This document shows positions 23,981 to 32,419 of a stretch of 64,000 bases of DNA, piece by piece. Below the pieces are notes generated by a model. It was not told the DNA's origin, searched no databases, and was given only the letters and a program-made list of their open reading frames with translations. Both the position numbers and the translations under genes were made by a program. The stretch covers positions 1 through 64,000 of the forward strand of contig CAXTAO010000007.1 in assembly GCA_964242625.1 (NCBI GenBank), written 5' to 3'. This DNA is from JASLDZ01 sp964242625 (lineage in GTDB: Bacteria; Pseudomonadota; Alphaproteobacteria; Caulobacterales; Caulobacteraceae). Each line of letters opens with the position of its first letter. Within the stretch, counting starts at the first letter, position 1.

Positions 23981-24961
23981 ATGCGCCTGATCGCGATCGA
24001 AGAGCACATCCTGCCGCCCGACGTGCGGGACGCGTGGGCCGCCGCGCCGCCCCCGCACGATCCTGTGTCGGCCGTCGCCGACGGCGGCGAGATCGGCGAC
24101 CGCTTGGCCGACCTGGGCGAGGGCCGGCTCGCGCTGATGGACGAGCAGGGCGTCGACGTTCAGGTGCTCTCCCTGACCACGCCGGGGCTGCACAACCTGG
24201 AGCCCGGCCCGGCCGTCGAGCTGGCCCGGCGCACCAACGACCTCATCGCGAACGCGTGCGCGCGACGGCCCGATCGCTTCCAAGGCTTCGCCGCCCTGCC
24301 CACGCCCGATCCCGACGCCGCCCCGCGCGAGCTGGAGCGCGCCGTCCGCGAGCTGGGGCTCAAGGGCGCGCTCCTGTGCGGGCGCACGCGCGAGCGCCAC
24401 CTGGACCACCCTGCCTTGCGACCACTGCTGGCCAAGGCGGCCGAGCTCGGCGCGCCGCTCTTCATCCACCCGCAGACGCCTGCGCCCGCGGTGCGCGAGG
24501 CGATCTATTCGGGGATCGGCGACAAGGCGGACCTCGCGCTCGCCGCCTTCGGCCTGGGCTGGCACTACGAGGCGGGGCTGGAGTGGGTGCGCCTCGCCGC
24601 GGCGGGCGTGTTCGACGAGTTGCCGCACCTGCAGGTGATCCTGGGCCACTGGGGCGAGGTGGTGCTGTTCTACCTGGAGCGGACGGGAGCCGTGCTGGAA
24701 CGCGTGCTGGAGCTGAAGCGGCCGCTCGCCGCGTGCGCGCGCACTAATCTGTACGTCACAGGCAGTGGAATGTGGAGCGAGACCTACCTGCGGCGCTGCA
24801 TCGAGATCGTGGGCTCCGACAGGCTGCTGTTCTCGACCGACTATCCCTACCAGTACCGGCCCGGCGGGGCGGCCCGGCGCTTCCTCGAAGCGGCCCCGCT
24901 GGACGACGCTGCGCGCAAGGCGCTGGCCCACGGCAATTGGGACCGGCTGACGGCGGCTTAG
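23981..24961 (+). CDS. Amidohydrolase, gamma-resorcylate decarboxylase-like
   Basis: A 326-residue TIM-barrel enzyme of the amidohydrolase-2 (ACMSD) group. It opens with AIEEH rather than HxH, which is characteristic of non-oxidative aromatic acid decarboxylases. His163 (FIHPQTP), His223 (LGHWGE) and Asp287 (FSTDYPYQY) supply the other metal or catalytic positions; the Asp position matches that of gamma-resorcylate decarboxylase. The product is likely a decarboxylase of a hydroxybenzoate-type acid, but isomer specificity cannot be read. ATG at 23981 has a moderate ribosome binding site. It is monocistronic, near a LysR remnant that may once have controlled it. Confidence 0.82.
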   Translation: MRLIAIEEHILPPDVRDAWAAAPPPHDPVSAVADGGEIGDRLADLGEGRLALMDEQGVDVQVLSLTTPGLHNLEPGPAVELARRTNDLIANACARRPDRFQGFAALPTPDPDAAPRELERAVRELGLKGALLCGRTRERHLDHPALRPLLAKAAELGAPLFIHPQTPAPAVREAIYSGIGDKADLALAAFGLGWHYEAGLEWVRLAAAGVFDELPHLQVILGHWGEVVLFYLERTGAVLERVLELKRPLAACARTNLYVTGSGMWSETYLRRCIEIVGSDRLLFSTDYPYQYRPGGAARRFLEAAPLDDAARKALAHGNWDRLTAA

Positions 24962-25043
24962 CACTAACCGCCCATGTCGACCGCGCGCCCATCGTCGTCG
25001 CCTGCGCGTTGGAGCGGATGACCCCAGGCCAAGGAAAACCGCC

Positions 25044-25271
25044 GTGCGAAATCTTCTGTTGCTCGCCGCTGCAGCCGCGGGCTTTTGCGCCTGCAGCCGA
25101 CCGGCGTCCGGTCGTCTTTCGGCCGACCTGTCGCGTGACTCGGGGGTGAGCGGGGCGGGAACCGGCCCCTCCACGCGGGTGGCGCTCGCCCCCTCCCCGG
25201 GGCCGAACAGCCGCGCGCCGAACGACAGCGCCCAGAACAACAACGGCCCGAACGCGGGCGGACCGCACTAG
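25044..25271 (+). CDS. Small putative lipoprotein or secreted protein
   Basis: A 75-residue frame starting at GTG after AAGGAAA. It has a hydrophobic N-terminus, LLLLAAAAAGFCACS, which resembles a lipoprotein signal, although FCAC is a poor lipobox. The rest is low-complexity (Ser, Gly, Pro, Asn). It has a plausible start site and export signal but no recognisable family. Confidence 0.45.
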   Translation: MRNLLLLAAAAAGFCACSRPASGRLSADLSRDSGVSGAGTGPSTRVALAPSPGPNSRAPNDSAQNNNGPNAGGPH

Positions 25272-25292
25272 GCGCAGCCGTCATCGGATGGG

Positions 25293-26666
25293 TCAGCCGG
25301 TGACGCCGCCCTTCTCGGGGCGCCGCCCCTGTTGTTGGCCCAGCTTGCGCAGCCGCTTCACGTCTTCCGGCGTGACAGCGAGGGCGTGGTTGCCCCAGGC
25401 GTTGCGTACAAAAGTGGCGAGCTCGGCGATCTCAGTGTCCGAATAGCGCCATCCGTAGGCGGGCATCGCCAGCGCCGAGGGCGCCCCGGCGGTGGCGGGC
25501 AGACGCGCACCGTTCAGTATGGCCGACACCGTCGAGGCGGGGCTCGCTTGGAGCACGGTCGTGTTGCCGGCCAGGGCGGGCATGGCGTGGTTCCAGCCGC
25601 CGCCGTCCCACCGGTGGCAGGCCGAGCAGCTGTCCATGTACATGCGCGCGCCGGAGGAGGCGCGCCCGGCGACCATGGCGCTGTAGGTCGCCCCGCTGGG
25701 CGCGAAGCCCGCGGGCGTGGCGGGGCCGGGCCCGAGCGACTTCAGGTACACGGCGATGGCGTGCAGGTCGGCGTCGCTCAGGTGCTGGGTGCTGTAGGAC
25801 ACCACCTCGGCCATCTGGCCCGACACCGAGTGCGTGGCGGTGCGGCCCGTCTTCAACAACTCGACGACGTCGTCGGCGCTCCACCGCCCGAGCCCCGTCC
25901 AGCTGTTGGCGCGCAGGTTGGTGGCCGACTGGCCGTCGAGTTCGGCGCCCGAGAGGTAGCGCCGGCCGTCGTCGCGGGAGGCAAGCTCCTGGAAGGCGAG
26001 GCCGCGCGGCGTGTGGCAGGCCCCGCAGTGCTCGAATCCTTCCACGAGGTAGGCGCCGCGGTTGCGCTCGGCGCTTGTCGCCGGGTCGGGCCGGAAGCGC
26101 GTGTCGTCCAGGAAGAGCTTGTTCCAGAACGCCAGGGGCCAGCGGATGGAGAGCGGCCAGACGATGGCGCTCGGCCGGTTGGGCTGGGCCGACGGCGCGA
26201 CGCCGTGCTGGAAGTAGGCCCACAGGTCCTGCAGGTCGGCGTCCGATGTCTTCGTGTACGAGGGATAGGGCATGGCGGGGTAGAGCCGCCGGCCGTTGCG
26301 CGCCACCCCTTGGCGCATCATCCGGATGAACTCGGGCAGGGTGTAGGCGCCCGCACCGTGGGTGCGGTCGGGGGTGATGTTGGGCGGATAGACCGCCCCA
26401 AGCGGTGTGCGCAGCGCGGCGCCCCCGGCGAAGGGCGCTCCGCCCGGGCGCGAGTGGCAGGCCACGCAATCGCCCGCCGTGGCCAGATAGGCGCCGCGGC
26501 CCACGTCCGGCGTGCGCGCGGCGATGTCGCGCGGGAGGTTCGGCAAAGGCGCCGGCAAGGCCCAGGCGAGCGCCGCACCCCCGGCCAGGACCACGACGCC
26601 CGCCAGCGCCGCGGCCGCACCCATCCAGCCGCGCCCGCGGCGTTCGGCTCCCCCGTGACGGGTCAT
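25293..26666 (-). CDS. Triheme cytochrome c subunit of a membrane dehydrogenase
   Basis: A 457-residue c-type cytochrome with one N-terminal membrane anchor (about residues 14-40) and three heme motifs: CVACH (67-71), CGACH (214-218) and CSACH (347-351). This matches subunit II of gluconate, sorbitol and alcohol dehydrogenase complexes. It receives electrons from the flavoprotein and passes them to ubiquinone in the periplasm. The ATG at 26666 shares one base with the flavoprotein's TGA (TGATG), showing translational coupling. The frame also runs upstream in this reading, but that part lies inside the flavoprotein gene. Confidence 0.93.
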   Translation of the reverse strand: MTRHGGAERRGRGWMGAAAALAGVVVLAGGAALAWALPAPLPNLPRDIAARTPDVGRGAYLATAGDCVACHSRPGGAPFAGGAALRTPLGAVYPPNITPDRTHGAGAYTLPEFIRMMRQGVARNGRRLYPAMPYPSYTKTSDADLQDLWAYFQHGVAPSAQPNRPSAIVWPLSIRWPLAFWNKLFLDDTRFRPDPATSAERNRGAYLVEGFEHCGACHTPRGLAFQELASRDDGRRYLSGAELDGQSATNLRANSWTGLGRWSADDVVELLKTGRTATHSVSGQMAEVVSYSTQHLSDADLHAIAVYLKSLGPGPATPAGFAPSGATYSAMVAGRASSGARMYMDSCSACHRWDGGGWNHAMPALAGNTTVLQASPASTVSAILNGARLPATAGAPSALAMPAYGWRYSDTEIAELATFVRNAWGNHALAVTPEDVKRLRKLGQQQGRRPEKGGVTG

Positions 26667-28441
26667 CAGGCGGCCACCAGGGCGCTGGGACGCTTCAAGT
26701 ACTGTGAGCGAATGTTGCTGACCGACCAATAGGCCAGCGCGCCCACGAGTCCGGTCGGATTGTAGCCTATGCCGTTGCTGAAGAGGTTTGCGCCCGCCAC
26801 GAAGACGTTGTGTACATCCCAGCTCTGGCAGTACCGGTTCACCGCACTCGTCTTCGGATCGGTCCCCATGGAGGTGCCGCCGTTGATGTGAGTGGACTGG
26901 TATTCGCGCGTGTCCCAGCTGTCGCCGGGCTTGAGCACCCGCCCGGACTGCGAGGTCGCGCCCATGGCGTGGCCGATGCCCTCGATCTTGCCGGCCACGT
27001 ACTGCGACATGCGCAGATCGTTGTCCTGCCAGTTGAGCGTCATGCGCAGAAGCGGCGTGCCGTAGGCGTCCTTGTAGGTCGGATCGAGGTCCATGAAGCA
27101 CTGACGGTAGGGCATGTTGGAGCACTGCGCCTCAATCCGCCCGGTGTGCAGGAAGTTGTCCTTGACAGCCTTCTTCCAGTCGGAGCCCCACTTGGGCGTG
27201 CCCTTGGGCAGCGGAACACCCCGCACCGGGCCGTTGCCGGTCTGGCGGCCCCAGATCACCCCGCCGCCGATGAAGTTCAGCGGACCGTGGTCGAAATTAT
27301 CGGAGTAGAAGTCGTCTATCGCCTGCCCGCAGCCGCCCGCGCCGATGAACTGGTTGATGTACACGCTCTTGTCGAAGAACATGTTGACGCTGGACAAGAG
27401 CTGGTAGGCGAAGTTGCGGCCGACCACGCCTTGGCCGGTGGCGACGTCATATGGCTTGCCAATGCCCGAGGTGAGCATCAGCCTGACGTTGTGGAGATGG
27501 AAAGCGGCCAGGACCACCAGGGCGGCGGGCTGCTCGACCTCTTGTCCGTGGGCGTCCAGATAGGTGACGCCGGTCGCGGTCTTGCCGTCGGCGGCGAGGT
27601 TGACCTTCAGCACGTGGCTGTTGGCGCGCAGCTCGAAGTTGGGCTTCTGGGCCAAGTACGGCATGACGCAGGTCTGCGGACTGGCCTTTGAATAGTTGAT
27701 GCAGCCGTAGTCGGAGCAGAAGCCGCAGTAGTTGCACGGGGCGAGCTGGCAGCCGTAGGTGTTGCGGTAGGGCGCGCTCATGTTGGCCGATGGCAGGGCG
27801 TAAGGGTGGTAGCCCAGCTCGCGCACCGCCTTGGCGAACAGCTGGCCGGTCGGGTGGTCCTTCTGCGCCGGCAGGGGGAAGGGGCTGGAGCGCTTCGGTT
27901 CGAAGTGGTTGCCCTGGCCCGTGATCTGGCCGTTGACGTTGTTGGCGTTCGAGGAGGTGCCGATCACCTTCTCCCAACGATCGAAGTGCGGCTCCAGGTC
28001 GTCGTAGCTGACACCCCAGTCTTGCAGCTGCATGTCGGGCGCGATGATCTTCTTACCGTAGCGCTCGCTATAGTGCTTGGCCAGGTTCAGCTCTTCGGGC
28101 ATGACCCGGCTGTGCACGCCCGACCAGTGGACGCCGGCGCCGCCCACGCCCTCGCCGGGCTTGAACGAACCGATTTGCCGGTAGGGCGCGGCCACCTGCG
28201 AGGCGTCGTGCCGCAGCGTCACCGTCGTCTTGGACAGGTTCTGCAGCAGGGTGTTGCGCGCCGACTGGCTGATCTCGTCGTTGACCTTGGGATAGGCCCA
28301 GTTGGGCACGGTGTCCTGGTGGTCGCCGCGCTCGATGGCGACGATGGACAGCCCCTCCTGGACGAGCTCGGCGGCCATGATCGCCCCGGTCCAGCCGAAG
28401 CCCACGATGACCACGTCGACAGGGCGCTTGCGTTCGGTCAT
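26666..28441 (-). CDS. GMC-family flavoprotein dehydrogenase (gluconate 2-dehydrogenase-like)
   Basis: A 591-residue FAD enzyme, the large subunit of a periplasm-facing dehydrogenase. The FAD-binding GFGWTGA motif is at residues 14-20. The active-site pair is His518 in THINGGTSMG and Asn561 in YNPTGLVGA. It has no signal peptide of its own; export is expected by hitch-hiking on the Tat-exported small subunit. It overlaps the small subunit gene by ATGA and the cytochrome by TGATG. Substrates in this family include gluconate, 2-ketogluconate, sorbitol and related sugar acids; the choice cannot be made here. Confidence 0.93.
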   Translation of the reverse strand: MTERKRPVDVVIVGFGWTGAIMAAELVQEGLSIVAIERGDHQDTVPNWAYPKVNDEISQSARNTLLQNLSKTTVTLRHDASQVAAPYRQIGSFKPGEGVGGAGVHWSGVHSRVMPEELNLAKHYSERYGKKIIAPDMQLQDWGVSYDDLEPHFDRWEKVIGTSSNANNVNGQITGQGNHFEPKRSSPFPLPAQKDHPTGQLFAKAVRELGYHPYALPSANMSAPYRNTYGCQLAPCNYCGFCSDYGCINYSKASPQTCVMPYLAQKPNFELRANSHVLKVNLAADGKTATGVTYLDAHGQEVEQPAALVVLAAFHLHNVRLMLTSGIGKPYDVATGQGVVGRNFAYQLLSSVNMFFDKSVYINQFIGAGGCGQAIDDFYSDNFDHGPLNFIGGGVIWGRQTGNGPVRGVPLPKGTPKWGSDWKKAVKDNFLHTGRIEAQCSNMPYRQCFMDLDPTYKDAYGTPLLRMTLNWQDNDLRMSQYVAGKIEGIGHAMGATSQSGRVLKPGDSWDTREYQSTHINGGTSMGTDPKTSAVNRYCQSWDVHNVFVAGANLFSNGIGYNPTGLVGALAYWSVSNIRSQYLKRPSALVAA

Positions 28442-29190
28442 GCGCCCTTCGCCTCACGGCCGTGCAGGCTCACCGGTCCGTAAGGATAGCGCTCAAGCCG
28501 ATTGGCCCAGTCCATATAGTCGGCCCGGACGCCGGGATATCCGATCATGGTCCACGACCCCATGTCCTTGTTGCCGCCGTACATCGGGTCGCCGAAATAG
28601 CCCTCCATGGTGTTCTTCAGGAGGAAGCTGGTGAAGAAGCTTTTCAGATTAAAATCACCAGACCTGGCGTCGCCGCTCTCCATCGCCTTGAGCACGGCGT
28701 CGCGGTCGGCTACCGCCAAGTCGGCGAAGGACTTGCCGTGGACCTTGCGGCAGTAGTCGTCGACGGCGCGCACGCCCAGGCGGTATTGCTCGCGCGGTGT
28801 CAGCTTGGACTGGTAGCCGAACTCGGGCTCCGCCTTGATGAAGGGCGCCTGCATGTACCAGCGCGCGCCCTCGGCCCAGGGCGTCTGCATCTGGCGGTCG
28901 ATGTACTCGGCCACGCCCAGCTCCAGCGCGCCGGGGCCGTGCTCGTCGCGCGGGATCAGCCGGTCCACCGCGGCGCACACGAAGGCCCACTCGGCGACGG
29001 AGAAGAAGCTGGGCCGATAGCCCGGATGGGTGACGTGCCCCTCCTGCGGGGCGCCCGCGCCCAGGTCGTCGCGCCCGGGCGTGGCGACCTGCGCGCCAGC
29101 CATGTCGGCGGCCAGCAGGGCGGCGGCGGGCGCGAGGACGGCGGAGCCCCGGAGGAGGCGGCGGCGGGTAGGGTCGGGCGTATCGGCCAT
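28438..29190 (-). CDS. Gluconate 2-dehydrogenase subunit 3 family protein (Tat-exported)
   Basis: A 250-residue small subunit and the first gene of a three-gene operon. The N-terminus (TRRRLLRG followed by VLAPAAALLAADMAGA) is a twin-arginine signal. The body matches gluconate 2-dehydrogenase subunit 3: FFSVAEWAFVCAAVDRLIP, EYIDRQMQTPW and SFFTSFLLKNTMEGYFGDP. Its role is to assemble and export the flavoprotein. ATG at 29190 follows AAGGAG at 7 bp. Its stop overlaps the flavoprotein start by ATGA. Confidence 0.92.
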   Translation of the reverse strand: MADTPDPTRRRLLRGSAVLAPAAALLAADMAGAQVATPGRDDLGAGAPQEGHVTHPGYRPSFFSVAEWAFVCAAVDRLIPRDEHGPGALELGVAEYIDRQMQTPWAEGARWYMQAPFIKAEPEFGYQSKLTPREQYRLGVRAVDDYCRKVHGKSFADLAVADRDAVLKAMESGDARSGDFNLKSFFTSFLLKNTMEGYFGDPMYGGNKDMGSWTMIGYPGVRADYMDWANRLERYPYGPVSLHGREAKGA

Positions 29191-29315
29191 GACGCACTCC
29201 TTGCCCGCCGCGCGTTACGCCTGGCCGGCCCCGTCCGCCACATCAAAGGGGGGATCGCGGGCGGGCGCCGACGATTCCGATCACGCCGCCCGCAAGCAGG
29301 AGAGAGAGAGAGCAC

Positions 29316-30308
29316 ATGAAGCACCGCACCCTGGGCCAAGGCCTGGATGTCTCGGCGATCGGCGTCGGCTGCATGCCGATGATCCGGGAAGGCAACATCA
29401 ACTACGGCGCAGCCGACGACGCGACCTCCACCCGCACCCTCCACGAGGCGATCGACCTCGGGGTCACCTTCTTCGACACCGCGGAGATGTACGGCCCGTT
29501 CCGCAACGAGGAACTGGTGGGCGCGGCGATCAGGGGCCGGCGAGAGGGGCTGGTCATCGCCACCAAGTTCGCCATGCGCTGGGACGGCGACACGCCCACG
29601 GGCGTCGACGGCAGCCCCGAGAACGCGCGGCGCGCCTGCGAGGGCTCGCTTCAGCGACTGGGGATCGAGACCATCGACCTCTTCTACCAGCATCGCGTCG
29701 ACCCCAACGTGCTCATAGAGGAGACGGTCGGCGGGATGGCGGAGCTGGTGAAGGAGGGGAAGGTGCGCTTTTTGGGATTGTCGGAGGCGGCGGCCGGCAC
29801 CGTGCGCCGCGCCGCCAAGGTTCACCCGATCGCCGCCCTGCAGAGCGAATACTCGATCTGGGAGCGCGACGTGGAGGCCGACATCCTGCCCGCCTGTCGC
29901 GAGAACGGCATTGGGTTCGTGCCCTACAGCCCGCTCGGTCGCGGCTTCCTGGCGGGCGGTATCCACAGCCTGGACGACCTGCCGGCCAACGACTGGCGGC
30001 GCAACGATCCGCGCTACTCGCCCGAGAACCTGCCGAAAAACCTAGCCATCGTCGAGGTTATCAGCCGGGTGGCCGGCCGCCACGGCGTGTCTAACGCGCA
30101 GGTCGCCCTGGCATGGCTGCTGGCCCAAGGCCACGACATCGTGCCGATCCCTGGCGTCAAGCGCAGCGAGACGTTGCGGGACAGCGCTCGCGCGCCCGAG
30201 GTGACGCTCAGCGAAGACGACCTCGCCGAGATCGAGACGGCGGCGCCCAACGGTGGAACAGCCGGCCCGCGCTATGCCGAGGCAGGCATGGCGCGCGTCA
30301 AGCTGTGA
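29316..30308 (+). CDS. Aldo/keto reductase
   Basis: A 330-residue NADPH-dependent aldo/keto reductase. The catalytic tetrad is Asp54 and Tyr59 (FFDTAEMYG), Lys84 (IATKF) and His126 (YQHRVD). The cofactor-binding C-terminal part contains VPIPGVKRSETL. Length and the opening TLGQGLDVSAIGVGCM fit the AKR13-like group of bacterial oxidoreductases. ATG at 29316 follows AGGAGAG. It is divergent from the dehydrogenase operon with 125 bp between them. Confidence 0.92.
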   Translation: MKHRTLGQGLDVSAIGVGCMPMIREGNINYGAADDATSTRTLHEAIDLGVTFFDTAEMYGPFRNEELVGAAIRGRREGLVIATKFAMRWDGDTPTGVDGSPENARRACEGSLQRLGIETIDLFYQHRVDPNVLIEETVGGMAELVKEGKVRFLGLSEAAAGTVRRAAKVHPIAALQSEYSIWERDVEADILPACRENGIGFVPYSPLGRGFLAGGIHSLDDLPANDWRRNDPRYSPENLPKNLAIVEVISRVAGRHGVSNAQVALAWLLAQGHDIVPIPGVKRSETLRDSARAPEVTLSEDDLAEIETAAPNGGTAGPRYAEAGMARVKL

Positions 30309-30474
30309 GCTGACGCGGGTTTGGCTACGGGGAGATGCGCACGCTTGGCGATGGGCCGTGGGCGAGTTCTTTGGGCCGCGCGCGAACGTCTGCTTTCTGA
30401 AGCCGCCCGACGTCCGATTCGACCACCGAAGGACGGCTCAGGCCGACCTTTTCTGACACCTCACCCGGTCAAGC

Positions 30475-30505
30475 GAGGCGCGCGGAGTCGGGCTCCGCGC
30501 GCCTC
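30475..30505. terminator. Perfect 13-bp inverted repeat, likely bidirectional terminator
   Basis: GAGGCGCGCGGAG (30475-30487) and CTCCGCGCGCCTC (30493-30505) form a perfect stem with a 5-base loop. It lies between the aldo/keto reductase and the convergent pirin transcription unit. No T-run follows on either side, so termination would not be of the classical type. Confidence 0.55.
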
Positions 30506-30509
30506 CCCG

Positions 30510-30612
30510 TCAGCTCCTGAAGAAGGCCGGGAGGTCGGCGTCAATCAGGTCGTAGGGGACGGTCGGCATACCGTGCGGCAGGCCCGGATGGGCCGCGGGC
30601 ACCGCGCCGTGG
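30510..30612 (-). pseudogene. Alpha/beta hydrolase C-terminal remnant
   Basis: Reading on the minus strand just after the pirin gene gives HPGLPHGMPTVPYD then LIDADLPAFFRS and a stop at 30510-30512. This matches the end of chloroperoxidase-like alpha/beta hydrolases, where PHG carries the catalytic His and DLLAF is the last helix. A good ribosome binding site (AAGGAG) lies just before, directly after the pirin stop. It looks as if the hydrolase gene once followed pirin and lost all but about 35 codons. Confidence 0.5.
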
Positions 30613-30642
30613 GCCTCACGGTCTCCTTGCGGGAGGCGGAGG

Positions 30643-31341
30643 TCAGGCGGCGTCGACCAGGACGATCTCGGCGTCCTCGTCGGCGGTGACGGTCAGAACG
30701 GGCTCGCCCGTGATGGCCGCGCCGTCGCGCGCCTCCAGCCGGACGCCGTTGACGCGGACCACGCCCCTGGCCGGCACGAGGTAGGCGTGGTGCGCCTCGC
30801 CCAGCGCATATTGCGCGCTCTCGCCCGCCTTCAGCGTGGCGCCCACCACGCGGGCGTCGGTGCGGATGGGCAGGGCGTCGGCGTCTTCGGCGAAGCCGCT
30901 CGCCAAGGTCACGAAGCGGCCGGAGCGCTCGCCCTTGGGAAAGGGCTTGGCGCCCCACGACGGGGATGCGCCGTGCGTCTTGGGCTGGATCCAGATCTGG
31001 AAGATCTGGGTCGCGCCGGGCTCACGGTTGTACTCGGAGTGGCGCACGCCCGAGCCCGCGCTCATCACCTGCACGTCACCCGCTTCGGTGCGGCCGGTGT
31101 TGCCCAGGCTGTCCTGGTGGGTGATCGCGCCTTCGCGGACGTAGGTGATGATCTCCATGTCGGCATGGGGATGCGGAGGGAAGCCGGTCCCGGCGGCGAT
31201 CGTGTCGTCGTTCCACACCCGGATCGGACCCCAGCCCATGCGTGCGGGGTCGTGGTAGCCTGCGAAGGAGAAGTGGTGCTTGGCGTCGAGCCAGCCATGG
31301 TCGGCGCCGCCGAGCGTCGCGAAGGGTCTGCGTTCGATCAT
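30643..31341 (-). CDS. Pirin family protein
   Basis: A 232-residue bicupin protein of the pirin family. The metal ligands are His57 and His59 (HPHADMEI), His101 and Glu103 (GVRHSEYN), matching human pirin His56, His58, His101 and Glu103. Bacterial pirins are iron proteins, and some have quercetinase activity. The start at 31341 (GGGGAGG upstream) gives the canonical N-terminus. It is transcribed divergently from a LysR gene 106 bp away, the usual arrangement for a pirin controlled by its own LysR regulator. Confidence 0.93.
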   Translation of the reverse strand: MIERRPFATLGGADHGWLDAKHHFSFAGYHDPARMGWGPIRVWNDDTIAAGTGFPPHPHADMEIITYVREGAITHQDSLGNTGRTEAGDVQVMSAGSGVRHSEYNREPGATQIFQIWIQPKTHGASPSWGAKPFPKGERSGRFVTLASGFAEDADALPIRTDARVVGATLKAGESAQYALGEAHHAYLVPARGVVRVNGVRLEARDGAAITGEPVLTVTADEDAEIVLVDAA

Positions 31342-31447
31342 CGGAGGCCTCCCCAGGAGCGCCATCCGCTCCCCTGCCGCCGAAAGATGACGACAGTGGC
31401 GGGGCGAAGAAATAGAAACCTCGGAACCATACCGGTACCCAGGATTG

Positions 31448-32419
31448 ATGCGACGGCTGCCTGACTTCGAGGCGTGGGCCATCTTCGCCAAGGTGGCCCA
31501 ACTGGGCTCCTTCGCCCGCGCGGCGGAGGCGCTCGGCCTGTCGAAGCCGACCGTCTCCAAGGCGATCAGCCGGCTCGAGAGCCAGCTCGGCGCCTCGCTC
31601 CTGAGCCGCACCTCGCGGCGGCTGGCGCTGACGGAGAGCGGCCGGGCCTGCCTGGAGCGCGCGACGCGCATACTGGCCGAGGGCGAGGCGGCGGAGGACG
31701 AGGGCGTCGCCCAAGCGGGGAGCCCGCGCGGTCGCGTGCGCGTCAACGCCCCGCTGTCGTTCGGCGTCGCCTATCTCGGAGAGGCGATGTCAGGCTTCAT
31801 GCGAGCCTACCCCGACATCCGCCTGGACCTCGCGCTGAGCGACCGCCGAGTCGATCTCGTGGCCGAGGGCGTCGACCTCGCGATCCGCATCGCCGCGCTG
31901 GAGGACTCGTCGCTTCTCGCCCGGCGCCTCTGCACCGTGCGGCTCTTGCTGGTGGCGGCGCCGGAGTACCTGGAGCGGCACGGGCGCCCCACCCATCCCA
32001 CCGAGCTCGAGCGCCACTCCGCGATGATCTACACGGGCGGGGCGGCGCCTGGGACCTGGCGCTTCGATCACCCGCGCTTCGGCCAGGCGACCGTGACGCC
32101 GCCGGCGCGGGTGCTCACCGACAACGCCGACCTGCTGACGCCGGCGCTCGTGGACGGCGTGGGGCTGGCCCTGCAGCCGGAGTTCCTGGTCTGGCGCGAG
32201 TTGCAGGCCGGCGCGCTCGAGGTGGTCATGCCGGAGTGGTCGCCGCCGGTGCTGGGGCTCTACCTCCTCATGCCGCCGAGCCCCCGGCGCCCCCTGCGCG
32301 TGCAGGTGCTGATCGACCATCTCGCCGGCGCTCTCGCCCACCCCCCGTGGCGCGATCCCGCCCGGCAAGCGTCCGCTGCGCCCCTATCCGGTCAGGCGGC
32401 GGCTCCCAGCACGCGCTGA
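31448..32419 (+). CDS. LysR family transcription regulator
   Basis: A 323-residue LysR regulator. The helix-turn-helix is at about residues 19-40 (GSFARAAEALGLSKPTVSKA), followed by the linker helix and a two-lobed effector domain (RVRVNAPLSFGVAYLGEAM through GVGLALQPEF). ATG at 31448 follows AGGA; a TTG 3 bp upstream is an alternative. It is divergent from pirin, and the 106-bp spacer contains TACCGGTA at 31430-31437, a possible operator element. The last 28 bp overlap the 3' end of the convergent GH127 gene. Confidence 0.92.
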   Translation: MRRLPDFEAWAIFAKVAQLGSFARAAEALGLSKPTVSKAISRLESQLGASLLSRTSRRLALTESGRACLERATRILAEGEAAEDEGVAQAGSPRGRVRVNAPLSFGVAYLGEAMSGFMRAYPDIRLDLALSDRRVDLVAEGVDLAIRIAALEDSSLLARRLCTVRLLLVAAPEYLERHGRPTHPTELERHSAMIYTGGAAPGTWRFDHPRFGQATVTPPARVLTDNADLLTPALVDGVGLALQPEFLVWRELQAGALEVVMPEWSPPVLGLYLLMPPSPRRPLRVQVLIDHLAGALAHPPWRDPARQASAAPLSGQAAAPSTR

